Shown piece after piece: positions 1 through 8,599 of a stretch of 64,000 nt of DNA (position 1 is the stretch's first letter; every line of letters starts with the position of its first letter). A program made the position numbers and the translations under genes. A model generated the notes under the pieces. It was not told the DNA's origin and did not search any database. It was given only the letters and a program-made list of their open reading frames with translations. The stretch comes from Pseudorhodoferax aquiterrae (GTDB taxonomy: Bacteria > Pseudomonadota > Gammaproteobacteria > Burkholderiales > Burkholderiaceae_C), in contig NZ_BMYK01000015.1 of the NCBI RefSeq assembly GCF_014652235.1, positions 28,053 to 92,052 of the forward strand, given 5' to 3'.

Positions 1-322
1 CCTTCTGGGCCGCGCCGATCAGCGCCACGTCCAGCACCGGGCCCTTGTCGATCTCGTCGATGAGGTCGTTGCCTTCCTCGACCAGGCCTTCCATCGCGGC
101 GCATTTGATGCGTTTGAGCTTCAGGCCCGTGAGCTCGACGATCTGGTCGATGCGTTCCACCTGGGTGCGCGTTTCCTCGAGATGGTCGCGGAAGGCCTGG
201 GCCAACTGCTCGTCGGCGGCGGCGCGCGCCATCTTGGGCAGCGAGCGCGTCATCTGCTTCTCGGCGCTGTAGGTGTCGGACAGTTCGTGGATGAACAGTT
301 CCTGGACGGTCTTGACGGCCAT
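1..322 (-). CDS. YciF-like ferritin-fold protein (DUF892), partial
   Basis: Only the first 107 codons are present; the C-terminus lies beyond the left edge. The protein starts MAVKTVQELFIHELSDTYSA and continues with EKQMTRSLPKMA and a helical segment with HLEET, which is the typical N-terminus of the DUF892/YciE-YciF family. These are small four-helix ferritin-like proteins linked to general stress responses; their biochemical role is poorly defined. The ATG at 322 is preceded by AGGAG about ten bases upstream. Manganese catalases and other stress-type genes follow within 13 kb, which fits such a role. Family assignment is confident; function is not. Confidence 0.85.
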   Translation of the reverse strand, partial: MAVKTVQELFIHELSDTYSAEKQMTRSLPKMARAAADEQLAQAFRDHLEETRTQVERIDQIVELTGLKLKRIKCAAMEGLVEEGNDLIDEIDKGPVLDVALIGAAQK

Positions 323-491
323 GGTGGGCTCCTGTGTGAAGGTGAAGGGTGTGGCGCGCCGGCATGCCTTGGCGCGACGCAGTGATGGTGCGGGCTGCCG
401 CAGGGCGCTGCTGTCAGCGCCTGGCCGGTGGGCGTTCCCCGCGCACTTCCGGTCCTGTTGTCGGAGCGGATTGACAGGCTGGAACGCGTGC

Positions 492-956
492 TCATGCGGG
501 CTTGGCGACCATGAGCCAGAAGATCGCCAGAAAGGCTCCGAGCGCGGGCACGCCGAGCGCGCACCACCAGCGGAAGTAGCGCCAATAAGGCGGTGGCAGC
601 GGGACCCCATCACGCAAGGCCTGGGCCGCCACGTCGCGCAGGCGCATCTGCAGCCAGACCACGGGCAACCAGCAGGCCATCGCCAGCACGTACAGGCCGA
701 TCGACCACTGCAGCCAGCGCGCCGTGGCCGGAAAGCCGGCCAGCTGCATGAGCCACCAGCCCGTGAGCGGCTGCAGCACGGCCGTGGTAACCGTGAACAG
801 CCAGTCCGCCCGCACCACCCAGCGCGTGACGCCGGCCGTCAGCCCCACGTCGCGGCTCAGGCTGGCGACCAGCAGATAGAAGGCCGTGCCGATGCCGGTG
901 CCGAACAGCACCGTGGACGACAGGATGTGCAGCCATTTGGCCGGGAGGTAGTCCAT
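492..956 (-). CDS. DUF2269 family membrane protein
   Basis: This 154-residue protein is mostly hydrophobic, with about four membrane helices (roughly residues 8-28, 45-70, 80-105 and 130-150). The N-terminus MDYLPAKWLHILSSTVLFG and the Trp-rich GWWLMQ segment match DUF2269, a family of small inner-membrane proteins without known activity. The ATG lies nine bases after the stop of the SDR-DoxX gene, so the two are probably cotranscribed, and the third gene upstream is also a small membrane protein. A role alongside the oxidoreductase is possible but not shown. Confidence 0.8.
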   Translation of the reverse strand: MDYLPAKWLHILSSTVLFGTGIGTAFYLLVASLSRDVGLTAGVTRWVVRADWLFTVTTAVLQPLTGWWLMQLAGFPATARWLQWSIGLYVLAMACWLPVVWLQMRLRDVAAQALRDGVPLPPPYWRYFRWWCALGVPALGAFLAIFWLMVAKPA

Positions 957-965
957 GGCGCCGCC

Positions 966-2270
966 TCAGGGTTTGTCGCGCTGCGTGGCCCACAGCACGC
1001 CGATCAGCGCGAGCATGGGCAGGTTCTTGGACAGCGGACCGTACGGATGCAGCCACCAGTGCGGCATGCGCAGCGTGATCAGGGCGGTGTAGCCGGCGAT
1101 GACCAGCAGCAGTGCACACCACACGCGGCCCATGTGGCGCCGCGGCGCCAGCAAGGTCGCCACACCCAGCGCGAGGTCGAGCAGGGCGCCGGCGTACAGG
1201 GCCACGCGGGCCGGCGCCCCGTGCAGGCCGAAGTCGGCAAGCAGCGCCAGGCTGCCCGCCACCGGGTACAGGCCGAGGGAGACGGCGGCGGTCCACAGCC
1301 AGACCGCGGCCACGCTGGCCCGCCCCAGCGGCAGCAGCAGCCGCAGGACGGCGGCCTGACGCAGCGCGGGCCGTTCGGTCGGCGCGACGAAGGCCGCAGG
1401 CGCACGCGGCGGCCGGCCCAGCAGGCCGGTGATGGCGGCCGCGTCGGCGGTGTTGCCGCGCACCAGCATGCGCACGGCCTCGGCGTCCACCGTGCTGCCG
1501 GGCAGGCGTCCCAGCACCCCCGCAGCGCCTTCGGCAAGGCGGGGCGGCACCGGCAGCACCCAGGCCGGCCGCCGCCAGCCCAGGGCGCGGCGCAGCGTGG
1601 CCAGGTAGGCCGCCAGGCCCAGCGGCTGCGGACCCACGGCGGCCAGCGTCATGCTGGGTGCCCCGGCATCGCCGATCCAGCGCAGCACCGCCTGCACGAG
1701 GTCGTCCAGGTGCAGCGGCTGCACCTGGGCCGGCGTGGCCGGCAGCGCCAGCAGCGGCAGCGCGGCCAGGCCATGGAACAGCCGGGTGCTGGCGCCCGCA
1801 GGTGCGTACACCAGCGAGGGTTGCACCACCAGGGAGCGCAGCGGCAGCGCGCGCAGTGCAGCATCGGCCGCGTGCTTGCTGCGGTGAAAGGCGCTGGCGG
1901 CCTGGGCACCGCTGCCCAGTGCCGAGACCTGTACCGCGCGCGGCACGCCGGCCTGGGCCGCGCCCTCGAACAGCGCGATGGGTCCGCGCGCATGCAGGGT
2001 GTCGAAGCGCTGGCGGCCGTGCTCGCGGAAGATGCCGACCGCGTTGACCACGAGGTCCATGCCGCGCAGTTGCCCCGCCCACCAGGGGGCTGGCGGCACC
2101 TCGGCCAGATCGGCCTGCAGCGTGGCCGTGGCCGGTGTGGCGGCATGCAGCGCAGGCGTGCGCACCGCCGCGACCACACTGTGGCCCTGTTGCGCCAGCG
2201 CGCGTGCCAGTGCGCCGCCGATCAGGCCGGAGGCGCCCACGACCAGGATCCGCAGCGGCCTGGGACTCAC
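966..2270 (-). CDS. SDR-type NAD(P)-binding protein with C-terminal DoxX-like membrane domain
   Basis: The 434-residue protein has an N-terminal Rossmann fold (VVGASGLIGG near residues 8-17) of the atypical short-chain dehydrogenase / NmrA / complex I NDUFA9-like type, ending near residue 290. About four hydrophobic helices follow (residues 310-430), with a DoxX-like pattern. Such fusions are usually annotated as SDR family oxidoreductase with a DoxX-like domain; the substrate is unknown. The GTG start overlaps the upstream stop in GTGA (2267-2270), which shows translational coupling and fixes the start. It forms an operon with the small membrane-protein genes on both sides. Confidence 0.82.
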   Translation of the reverse strand: MSPRPLRILVVGASGLIGGALARALAQQGHSVVAAVRTPALHAATPATATLQADLAEVPPAPWWAGQLRGMDLVVNAVGIFREHGRQRFDTLHARGPIALFEGAAQAGVPRAVQVSALGSGAQAASAFHRSKHAADAALRALPLRSLVVQPSLVYAPAGASTRLFHGLAALPLLALPATPAQVQPLHLDDLVQAVLRWIGDAGAPSMTLAAVGPQPLGLAAYLATLRRALGWRRPAWVLPVPPRLAEGAAGVLGRLPGSTVDAEAVRMLVRGNTADAAAITGLLGRPPRAPAAFVAPTERPALRQAAVLRLLLPLGRASVAAVWLWTAAVSLGLYPVAGSLALLADFGLHGAPARVALYAGALLDLALGVATLLAPRRHMGRVWCALLLVIAGYTALITLRMPHWWLHPYGPLSKNLPMLALIGVLWATQRDKP

Positions 2271-2794
2271 GGCAGCTGCCCGGGCGGCGCTGCGGCTGGC
2301 GCCGCGTTGCGGCGCCGCTCCACGGCCGCGGTGCCGAGTGCCAGCCCCAGCGCGAAGGCCGCATACACGCCGGCCAGCGCGGGGCGGGACAGCCGGTGTT
2401 CGAACCCGGGCGTGAAGCGCCTGGGGGTGAGCTGGAAGTCGACGAAGCAGGCCAGCGCACTCGTCGCCGCGCTGCCCATCAGCGCTCCCTTGCCACGGCG
2501 CAGCGCCGGCTGGCGGCGGCAGGCCAGCGCGAACAGCCCTGCCCAGAACACCGAGGTGGCATGGTGCGTGGCATAGCCGGTGGCGGTGTGCGCCGCGTCC
2601 ACGCCGTCGTGCTGCAGCGCCTCGTCGTCCCAGTACCAATGGCTGACGGCGTTCAGCGGCGCAGCGGCGCTGGCATTCTCGCGGCGGCCGGCCCAGGCCA
2701 GCACGGCGCAGGAGAGCAGGCTGGCCAGGCTGCCGGCCACGAGTGCATGCACGGCCGTGGCGCGGGCCGCTGGTCGATCCAAGGGGGAGGGCAT
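2267..2794 (-). CDS. Small membrane protein of unknown function
   Basis: I do not recognise this 175-residue protein. It has three to four hydrophobic segments (about residues 14-33, 80-97, 105-122 and 145-162), a conserved-looking HWYWDDEAL motif and a His-rich GYATHHATS stretch. It is the first gene of a three-gene operon with the SDR-DoxX gene (4-bp GTGA overlap) and the DUF2269 gene. The start is uncertain: ATG at 2794 or 2812, neither with a strong Shine-Dalgarno sequence. A hairpin at 2835-2864 just upstream separates it from the preceding gene. Confidence 0.6.
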   Translation of the reverse strand: MPSPLDRPAARATAVHALVAGSLASLLSCAVLAWAGRRENASAAAPLNAVSHWYWDDEALQHDGVDAAHTATGYATHHATSVFWAGLFALACRRQPALRRGKGALMGSAATSALACFVDFQLTPRRFTPGFEHRLSRPALAGVYAAFALGLALGTAAVERRRNAAPAAAPPGQLP

Positions 2795-2834
2795 ACGGGA
2801 GGCCTTTCGCATGGGAAGCTGCGCGCGCGTGGAG

Positions 2835-2864
2835 AAAAAAGCGCCCGCCGGGTGTGGCGGGCGC
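2835..2864 (-). terminator. Rho-independent terminator (minus strand)
   Basis: Read on the minus strand, a perfect 9-bp stem (GCGCCCGCC with GGCGGGCGC) around a 6-base loop is followed directly by six T residues (2840 down to 2835). It lies after the unknown gene ending at 2994 and before the operon starting near 2794, so it should end transcription of the former. Confidence 0.8.
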
Positions 2865-2993
2865 AGACCCCTGCAAGCAATTTGCGTCCAGGACCGAGAC
2901 GCGAAGCCAGTCTCGCCCGGTGCACGGCGTCCGACCGCCGGATGGCGCCGGCAGGCCCTGTGGGACAGGCCGCGCAGCGCCGAACAGCACGGC

Positions 2994-3581
2994 TCAGCGG
3001 GTCTGGTCGGTCTGTCCCCCGGGCGGCGGCACCACGTCCTCGGCGCGGCCCCGCTCTGCCTGTTCGGGCAGGCCGCTGGTGGGCTCGCCCTTGATGGCAT
3101 GGTCGGCGCGGGCGCGTCGCAGCACGGCCCGCTTCTTGGCCAGGTCCTCGCGCGACAGGGAGGACGAGGCCTGCTGGCCGGCCTGGTGCTCGGCGTCATC
3201 CATGGGGGCTCTCGCGGGTGTGGTGGACCCGCTGGCGCCGGCGCCCGCAGGCGCGGGCGGTGCCGCGGCGGCTTCGGCCGGCCGCGCCTGGCCGCCGGCC
3301 CGCGCTGTCAAGTCGCTGTAGCGCCGCTGCGTGGCGGGGCCGCGGGGCGCATCGGCCTGGCCGGCCTGCAGTTCGCGGCCCGCCTGGCGCATGCTTTCAC
3401 TGGGCGCGCGCACGCCGCTGTCGGACGACTCGTCGCGCTCGTGCGGCAGGCGCAGCGCCTCGTCGTCCTGCACCACGGTGCGGGTGGTGCCGCGGTCGGC
3501 GGGGCTGCCGCTGGCCGGCGGCGGGTCGCCGGCGCTGGCATGGGTGGCAAGCTCGGGGGAAGGTGGGGTAGTCCGGGTCAT
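2994..3581 (-). CDS. Hydrophilic, probably disordered protein of unknown function
   Basis: The 195-residue product is rich in Pro, Ala, Ser, Gly and charged residues and has no hydrophobic core, signal peptide or membrane segment, so it is probably mostly disordered. A conserved-looking segment ALRLPHERDESSDSG lies near residues 42-56, and a charged helical stretch with LSREDLAKKRAVLRRARAD near 150-168 could be structured. I take the ATG at 3581; an in-frame GTG at 3608 is possible. It may pair with the next small gene (3627-3890) on the same strand. Codon bias supports a real gene; I cannot name a function. Confidence 0.6.
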   Translation of the reverse strand: MTRTTPPSPELATHASAGDPPPASGSPADRGTTRTVVQDDEALRLPHERDESSDSGVRAPSESMRQAGRELQAGQADAPRGPATQRRYSDLTARAGGQARPAEAAAAPPAPAGAGASGSTTPARAPMDDAEHQAGQQASSSLSREDLAKKRAVLRRARADHAIKGEPTSGLPEQAERGRAEDVVPPPGGQTDQTR

Positions 3582-3626
3582 GGCATTGCGTGGCAATCGG
3601 CGTTCCACACTGCGCGCGCAGCGGCC

Positions 3627-3890
3627 TCAGAGCCGGGCCAGGCCGCGCAGCGCCGCCAGCGCCTTGTCGCGTGCCTCGTGACCTTCGGGAGGCCGGCAGG
3701 CCGCCGCCGCAGTGGCCGATGCAGCCAGCATGGTGCGCAGGTGCTGGGAAGCCAGCTGGCGCAGCGCCGCGGCCTGCTGCCGATCCAGCGCACTGGCGTG
3801 CGCCGGCCCGTTGCGCAATGTCAGGAGTTCGGCCTGCTGCGCCGCTTGGTGGGCGGCTTTCCAGGCTTCATATGCATCGCGGAACTCCAT
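3627..3890 (-). CDS. Small helical protein of unknown function
   Basis: This 87-residue protein, beginning MEFRDAYEAWKAAHQAAQQA, is Ala-rich and predicted almost entirely helical, with no membrane segment. The start is supported by GGAGGT eight bases before the ATG at 3890; a longer reading to 3938 would bury that site inside the gene. It lies 45 bases before the disordered-protein gene on the same strand. I recognise no family. Confidence 0.6.
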   Translation of the reverse strand: MEFRDAYEAWKAAHQAAQQAELLTLRNGPAHASALDRQQAAALRQLASQHLRTMLAASATAAAACRPPEGHEARDKALAALRGLARL

Positions 3891-4061
3891 GGGAGCACCT
3901 CCGAGGGTGCGCTCACGGTGGCTCGGCAACCAGGGCACGAAGGAGGCTGCCGCCCCAGTGTGGTGCCGGCCGATGGCGATGTAAAGCGCGGTGGCGCCAG
4001 AACGGTCGGATCGGGGCGACGTCCTACATGCCGTGCGCCGTGCCTACCCGTAGAAGCTTGC

Positions 4062-4292
4062 ATGGACAGTGCGGTGGACAGGGCGATGGAAGCGGGGCGT
4101 AGCGCCTACCGGTGCGGGCAGCAGCGCTGGGCCAACCCGTATGGTGCGGACCCCGGCTCGCGGCTGGCCCAGATGCAGGCCTGCGCCTGGACCATCGGTT
4201 GGGTGCGCGAACACCACGAAGCCGTGATGCGCGCATCCTTGCATGCGCGGCAGGGATCGCTGGCCTGGGAGACGCAGCCGCCCTGTCCCTGA
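4062..4292 (+). CDS. RMF/CrpP-like small protein
   Basis: The 76-residue product shows the spacing of the ribosome modulation factor / CrpP fold: an alanine-rich first helix with EAGRSAYRCGQ, the central ANPYG motif (residues about 24-28; CPY in E. coli RMF), and a second helix ending WTIGWVREHHE, matching the W..GWREA end of RMF. RMF dimerises 70S ribosomes in stationary phase; CrpP was described as a plasmid ciprofloxacin-modifying enzyme, a claim that remains debated. Which role applies here, if either, is unknown. The gene stands alone on the plus strand among stress-type genes. The assignment rests on the motif pattern alone. Confidence 0.62.
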   Translation: MDSAVDRAMEAGRSAYRCGQQRWANPYGADPGSRLAQMQACAWTIGWVREHHEAVMRASLHARQGSLAWETQPPCP

Positions 4293-4467
4293 GGGTGTAG
4301 CCGCATACCGGTCTGGAACGTGGGCCCAAGGCGCCGACAGGCGGTCCGGGCGCACGCCTACGTGGCGCGGCGAACAGCCGTGCAGACTGAGCAGCCATCG
4401 ACCTCACCGAGCCGCCGCACATGCCCCTTGCTCTCCTTGCCATCGGCCACCGCGCGGCCAGCCGCCC

Positions 4468-5631
4468 ATGAGCCTGCAGACGCAGGGCAACGCGGCATGG
4501 GACGCGCAGGACGCCCAGGCGCTGTTCGCGCTGTTCCCGGCCGGCCTCAAGCAGTACGCCGTGGTGTTCGTCGACACCGCTGGGTGCATCTCGGGCTGGA
4601 GCGAGGGCGCCTTCGCGCTGACCGGATTCAGGGCGCAGGACGTGCTCGGCCGGTCCCTGTCGATGCTGTTCACGCCCGAGGACGCGGCGCTGGATCTGCA
4701 CCTGCACGAGCTCAACAGCGCCCGGCTGCTCGGTTCGGCCGAGGACGAGCGCTGGCATATGCGCAAGGACGGCTCGCGGCTGTGGGCCAGTGGCATGACG
4801 GTGCCCCTGGGCACTGCGGGGGAGCCGCGCGGCTATGCCAAGCTGTTCCGCGATGCCACCCACTTGCGGCTGCGCCTGGATGCGCTGGAGCAGGAGGTGC
4901 GCCAGGTGCGCCAGTTCCGCCAGGACCAGGACCTTGTGCTGGCGACGATCGCCCACGAGCTGCGCAGCCCGCTGCAGCCGCTGACCACGGCCGCCGAGCT
5001 GCTGTCCCAGCCCATCGAACCGGCCCTGCGCGAGCGCGCCACGCGCATCCTGCGCCGGCAGATCCACCAGATGGAGCGGCTGGTCGAGGACCTGATCGAC
5101 ATGACGCGCGTGGGCCAGGGCAGCATGCGCATCGTCTACGAGACTGTGCCACTGCAGCCGCTGCTGGCCGAGGCCGTGGAGAGCTGTCGCGAGGCGGCCA
5201 TGCGCCGGCAGCTCGACCTGGTTTGCGTGCTGCCGCCGGTGGCGGTGCAGGTCGAAGTGGACCCCGGCCGCATCGTGCAGGTCGTCGGCAACCTGCTGGA
5301 CAACGCCATCAAGTTCACGCCGGCCGGTGGACGGGTCGCGCTGCAGGCCAATGTGGAAACGCGGCATTTCGTCGTGCGCGTGCAGGACACGGGGCGCGGC
5401 ATCGGTCCGGAGCTGCAGCCAAGGATCTTCGAGATGTTCACGCAGGCCGAGGGCGCGGACACCGCCCGCGGCAAGGGCCTGGGCATCGGGCTGGCGCTGG
5501 TCAAGGAGATCGTCGCGCTGCATGGCGGCTCGGTGGAGGTCAAGAGCGAGGGTGCCGGCAAGGGCAGCGAGTTCTTCGTGCGCGTTCCGCTCACGCGGCC
5601 CGCCACCTACCTGCACGGACCGGCGCCGTAG
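4468..5631 (+). CDS. PAS-domain sensor histidine kinase
   Basis: The 387-residue protein has a PAS domain (about residues 20-130; ISGWSEGAFALTGF), a short coiled linker, a HisKA domain with H-box IAHELRSPLQPL (about 160-171), and a HATPase domain with N-box DNAIKF, G1 DTGRGIG and G2 GLGIGLALV. It has no membrane segment or signal peptide, so it is a cytoplasmic sensor. The family autophosphorylates on the H-box histidine and passes the phosphate to a response regulator. No response regulator is adjacent, so it is an orphan kinase. The neighbouring catalase gene is separated by 215 bases, and whether the kinase controls it is unknown. Confidence 0.93.
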   Translation: MSLQTQGNAAWDAQDAQALFALFPAGLKQYAVVFVDTAGCISGWSEGAFALTGFRAQDVLGRSLSMLFTPEDAALDLHLHELNSARLLGSAEDERWHMRKDGSRLWASGMTVPLGTAGEPRGYAKLFRDATHLRLRLDALEQEVRQVRQFRQDQDLVLATIAHELRSPLQPLTTAAELLSQPIEPALRERATRILRRQIHQMERLVEDLIDMTRVGQGSMRIVYETVPLQPLLAEAVESCREAAMRRQLDLVCVLPPVAVQVEVDPGRIVQVVGNLLDNAIKFTPAGGRVALQANVETRHFVVRVQDTGRGIGPELQPRIFEMFTQAEGADTARGKGLGIGLALVKEIVALHGGSVEVKSEGAGKGSEFFVRVPLTRPATYLHGPAP

Positions 5632-5846
5632 CAAGGGGGCAGGGCGGACAGCTCCGGCGTGGACCCCACGCTGGGGGGCTTCGCTGCGTCTGCGTGAAGC
5701 CTGTCGGCGGGCCGTGCTGTTCCGGCGCGTGCGCCGGCACTGAAGCGCAGAGCTGCCATCGACTGACACCGCAGCACCGCCGGCAGGCCGACAGTGGCGA
5801 CAGGTCCCGCAGCGGCGGGCTTCTTCCACGCAACCACGGAGCTTCC

Positions 5847-6518
5847 ATGTTCTTTCACAACAAGCGTCTGCAGTACACGGTCCGCGTGACCGAGACCAAC
5901 CCGGGTCTGGCCAACCTCATGCTCGAGCAGTTCGGCGGGCCGCAGGGCGAGCTGGCCGCCGCCTGCCGCTACTTCACCCAGGCCCTGGGCGAGGACGACC
6001 CCGGCCGCAAGGACATGCTCATGGACATCGCCACCGAAGAACTCAGCCACCTGGAGGTCATCGGCACCATCGTGGCCATGCTCAACAAGGGCGCCAAGGG
6101 CCGGCTGGCCGAGGGCGTGGAGACCGAGGCCGAGCTGTACCGCGCCATCTCGGGCGCCGGCAACGACAGCCACGTGACCCAGGTGCTGTACGGCGGCGGC
6201 CCGCCGCTGGTGAACTCCGCCGGCGTGCCCTGGACGGCCGCCTACATCGACACCATCGGCGAGCCCACGGCGGACCTGCGCTCCAACATCGCGGCCGAGG
6301 CGCGCGCCAAGATCGTCTACGAGCGGCTCATCAACCTCACGGACGACCCGGGCGTGAAGGAGGCGCTGGGCTTTCTGATGACGCGCGAGATCGCGCACCA
6401 GAAGTCCTTCGAGAAGGCGCTGTACAGCATCGCGCCGAACTTCCCGCCGGGCAAGACGCCGGGCGACCCGCGCTTCACCAGCGTGTACTTCAACATGTCG
6501 CAGGGCGACGGCGACGCG
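5847..6518 (+). repeat. Inverted repeat, copy 1 (Mn-catalase coding segment)
   Basis: These 672 bases recur in inverse orientation at 11997-12668. By eye I count about 18 mismatches, nearly all at third codon positions, seven of them in the first 70 bases. Similarity falls sharply after codon 224. Confidence 0.9.
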
Positions 6519-6800
6519 GCGACCGGGCCCTGGAACACCGGCGAGCGCTGGCAGGTGGTGTCCGAACGCGAGGCGCAAAGCGCTGTCGATGGCGGCGATG
6601 GCTCGGCGACGACCCAGCTCGACGACGCCGAGGCGGCGGTCGTCGCGCAGATGGCGGGCCGCACGGCCTCGGTGCCGGCTGGCGATCCCATGACCGGCGC
6701 CGAGCTCGGCATGGCCGACGACGAAGCCTTGACCGAGGTCCAGCGCACGCTGGAGTCCGTCCCGGCCGACGGCGTTGGCACGCCGCGGCCTGGGCAGTAG
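5847..6800 (+). CDS. Manganese catalase, copy 1
   Basis: Manganese catalase (non-haem) disproportionates hydrogen peroxide at a di-Mn centre. The 317-residue protein keeps the expected ligands: Glu35, Glu65 and His68 in EELSHLE, Glu151 in NIAAEARAKI, and His184 in REIAHQKSFEKAL. The start MFFHNKRLQYTVRV is the family N-terminus. Residues 4-224 match the copy at 11706-12668 exactly, while the C-terminal 90 residues differ. That tail is Ala/Asp-rich, and the shared piece TASVPxGDPxTGAELGM suggests a conserved tail motif. It is probably transcribed alone; 215 bases separate it from the kinase gene and 18 from the DUF72 gene that follows. Confidence 0.95.
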   Translation: MFFHNKRLQYTVRVTETNPGLANLMLEQFGGPQGELAAACRYFTQALGEDDPGRKDMLMDIATEELSHLEVIGTIVAMLNKGAKGRLAEGVETEAELYRAISGAGNDSHVTQVLYGGGPPLVNSAGVPWTAAYIDTIGEPTADLRSNIAAEARAKIVYERLINLTDDPGVKEALGFLMTREIAHQKSFEKALYSIAPNFPPGKTPGDPRFTSVYFNMSQGDGDAATGPWNTGERWQVVSEREAQSAVDGGDGSATTQLDDAEAAVVAQMAGRTASVPAGDPMTGAELGMADDEALTEVQRTLESVPADGVGTPRPGQ

Positions 6801-6818
6801 CGGGGCAGGGAAGCCGGC

Positions 6819-7742
6819 TTGGCCAGCGTGCGCATCGGCATCTCGGGCTGGCGCTATGCGCGCTGGCGCGGCGTGTTCTATCCGCGCGGCCTGGCACAGC
6901 GCCTGGAGCTGCGCTTCGCCGCGCGCATGCTGCCCACCATCGAGCTCAACGGCTCGCACTACGCGCTGCAGCAGCCAGCCTCGTACGAGGCCTGGCACGA
7001 CGAAACGCCCGAGGACTTCCAGTTCGCCGTGAAGGGGCCGCGCTACATCACCCACATGCTGCGGCTGCGCGAAGTCCACACGCCGCTGGCCAACTTCTTC
7101 GCCTCCGGCCTGTTCGCGCTGGGCCGCAAGCTGGGGCCGCTGCTCTGGCAGTTTCCGCCTTCCCTCGCCTACGACGCCGAGCGCTGCGAGGCCTTCTTCG
7201 CGCAGCTGCCGCAGGACACCGAGGCCGCGCTGGCCCGGGCGCACGACGCGCGCATGCAGGGCAGGGCGCTGCTGCGGCCACGTGCGGCGCAGCGGCTGCG
7301 CCACGCGGTGGAGGTCCGCCATGCCAGCTTCGCCGACCCGGCCTTCGTCGCCCAGCTGCGCCGCCACGGCATCGCGCTGGTGGTGGCCGACACGGCCGGG
7401 CGCTGGCCGCTGCTGGAGGACCTGACGGCCGACTTCGTCTACGTGCGCCTGCATGGCGACGAGGAGCTCTACGCCAGCGGCTACGGCGATGCGGCGCTGG
7501 ACGACTGGGCCGGGCGCGTGCGCGCCTGGCGCGCGGGCGGCCAGCATGCGCAGGCGCACACGGTGGGCAAGGGGCAGGGCCGGCGCCGGCCGCGCGACGT
7601 GTTCGTCTACTTCGACAACGACGTGAAGGTGCATGCGCCCTTCGACGCGGGCCGGCTGGCGGTGCGCCTGCAGGTGCCCACCGGCATGGACGCGCAGGGC
7701 GGCTTCGCGCTGCCGGACGGATGGGATGCAGCGCCGCGCTGA
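6819..7742 (+). CDS. DUF72 family protein (YecE-like)
   Basis: The 307-residue protein begins with VRIGISGWRYARWRGVFYP, has ELNGSHYALQ and PEDFQFAVKGPRYITH, and ends with the YFDNDV-type strand near residue 270. These are hallmarks of DUF72/YecE, TIM-barrel proteins related to xylose-isomerase-like barrels with no established reaction. The start is TTG at 6819 with GGGAAG upstream; GTG at 6828 is the alternative. It follows the manganese catalase gene by 18 bases and may be cotranscribed. DUF72 genes often neighbour stress genes, but that does not define a function. Confidence 0.88.
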   Translation: MASVRIGISGWRYARWRGVFYPRGLAQRLELRFAARMLPTIELNGSHYALQQPASYEAWHDETPEDFQFAVKGPRYITHMLRLREVHTPLANFFASGLFALGRKLGPLLWQFPPSLAYDAERCEAFFAQLPQDTEAALARAHDARMQGRALLRPRAAQRLRHAVEVRHASFADPAFVAQLRRHGIALVVADTAGRWPLLEDLTADFVYVRLHGDEELYASGYGDAALDDWAGRVRAWRAGGQHAQAHTVGKGQGRRRPRDVFVYFDNDVKVHAPFDAGRLAVRLQVPTGMDAQGGFALPDGWDAAPR

Positions 7743-7837
7743 TGCGTCGCAGCCTGCAGCGCCCCACGCCGGCCTGCACCTGCGCGATGCGCCATGAACC
7801 TACATCCGCACGCCGGCCACGCCGTCACCATTTCCGC

Positions 7838-8599
7838 ATGACCTCCACCGCATGGCCCCACACCCTCTGGATCGTGCGCCATGGCCAGAGCGCCGGCAAC
7901 GTGGCGCGCGACGCGGCCGAAGCCGCGGGCCAGGCCATGATCGACATCTCGTTTCGCGATATCGACACGCCGCTGTCGGAGCTGGGCGTCACGCAGTCGC
8001 GTGCGCTTGGCCGCTGGTTCGGCAGCCTGCCGCCAGAGCAGCGGCCCCAGGTGGTGCTGTGCTCGCCCTACCTGCGCGCGCTGGAGACTGCCCGCATCGT
8101 CGCCGAGTCGGCCGGCGGCTGGGATGGCGCGGTGCGCACGCGCCAGGACGAGCGCCTGCGCGAGAAGGAGTTCGGCATCGTCGACCGGCTCACGCGCCAT
8201 GGCATTGCCCAGAAGCATCCCGAGCTGAACGCGCAGCGCGGCCATGTCGGCAAGTTCTACTTCCGCCCGCCCGGCGGCGAGAGCTGGTGCGACGTGATCC
8301 TGCGCCTGCGCAGCCTGACCGAGATGCTCACGCGCGAGTACGCCGGGCAACGCGTGCTGGTGGTGGCGCACCAAGTGGTGGTGAACTGCATGCGTTACCT
8401 GATCGAGGAACTGGACGAAGGGCAGATCCTGGCCATCGATGCCGAGGGCGATGTGCCCAATTGCAGCGTGACCTCGTACCGACGGGCCGCGGACGGGCAG
8501 GGCCTGGTGCTGGACCTCGTGAACTTCCTCGCGCCCTTGCAGGAGGCCGGCGTGCCGGCCACCGCCGCACCCGACGCGCCGGCCGCGCCCAAGCCATGA
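7838..8599 (+). CDS. Histidine phosphatase (phosphoglycerate-mutase-like)
   Basis: The 253-residue protein carries the RHG signature WIVRHGQSAGN (residues about 11-21), the second Arg/Glu region LRALETARI and EKEFG, and the second catalytic His in VVAHQVVVN near residue 175. It is a branch 1 histidine phosphatase, working through a phospho-histidine intermediate; the substrate cannot be told. It lacks the length pattern of glycolytic GpmA. Its stop overlaps the next start in ATGA (8596-8599), so it is translationally coupled to the NAD(P)HX dehydratase gene and may act on a related metabolite. Confidence 0.9.
   Translation: MTSTAWPHTLWIVRHGQSAGNVARDAAEAAGQAMIDISFRDIDTPLSELGVTQSRALGRWFGSLPPEQRPQVVLCSPYLRALETARIVAESAGGWDGAVRTRQDERLREKEFGIVDRLTRHGIAQKHPELNAQRGHVGKFYFRPPGGESWCDVILRLRSLTEMLTREYAGQRVLVVAHQVVVNCMRYLIEELDEGQILAIDAEGDVPNCSVTSYRRAADGQGLVLDLVNFLAPLQEAGVPATAAPDAPAAPKP

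Noticed and set aside
273..2576. Very long open frame (767 codons) on the plus strand opposite the SDR-DoxX and DUF2269 genes
   Set aside because: Its composition is Arg/Gln/Gly-rich without any domain, and the antisense genes have clear motifs and coupled starts. In 70% GC DNA such antisense frames stay open by chance.
8028..8253. Short frames in the histidine phosphatase gene
   Set aside because: They are shadows in other frames; the RHG motif fixes the real frame.
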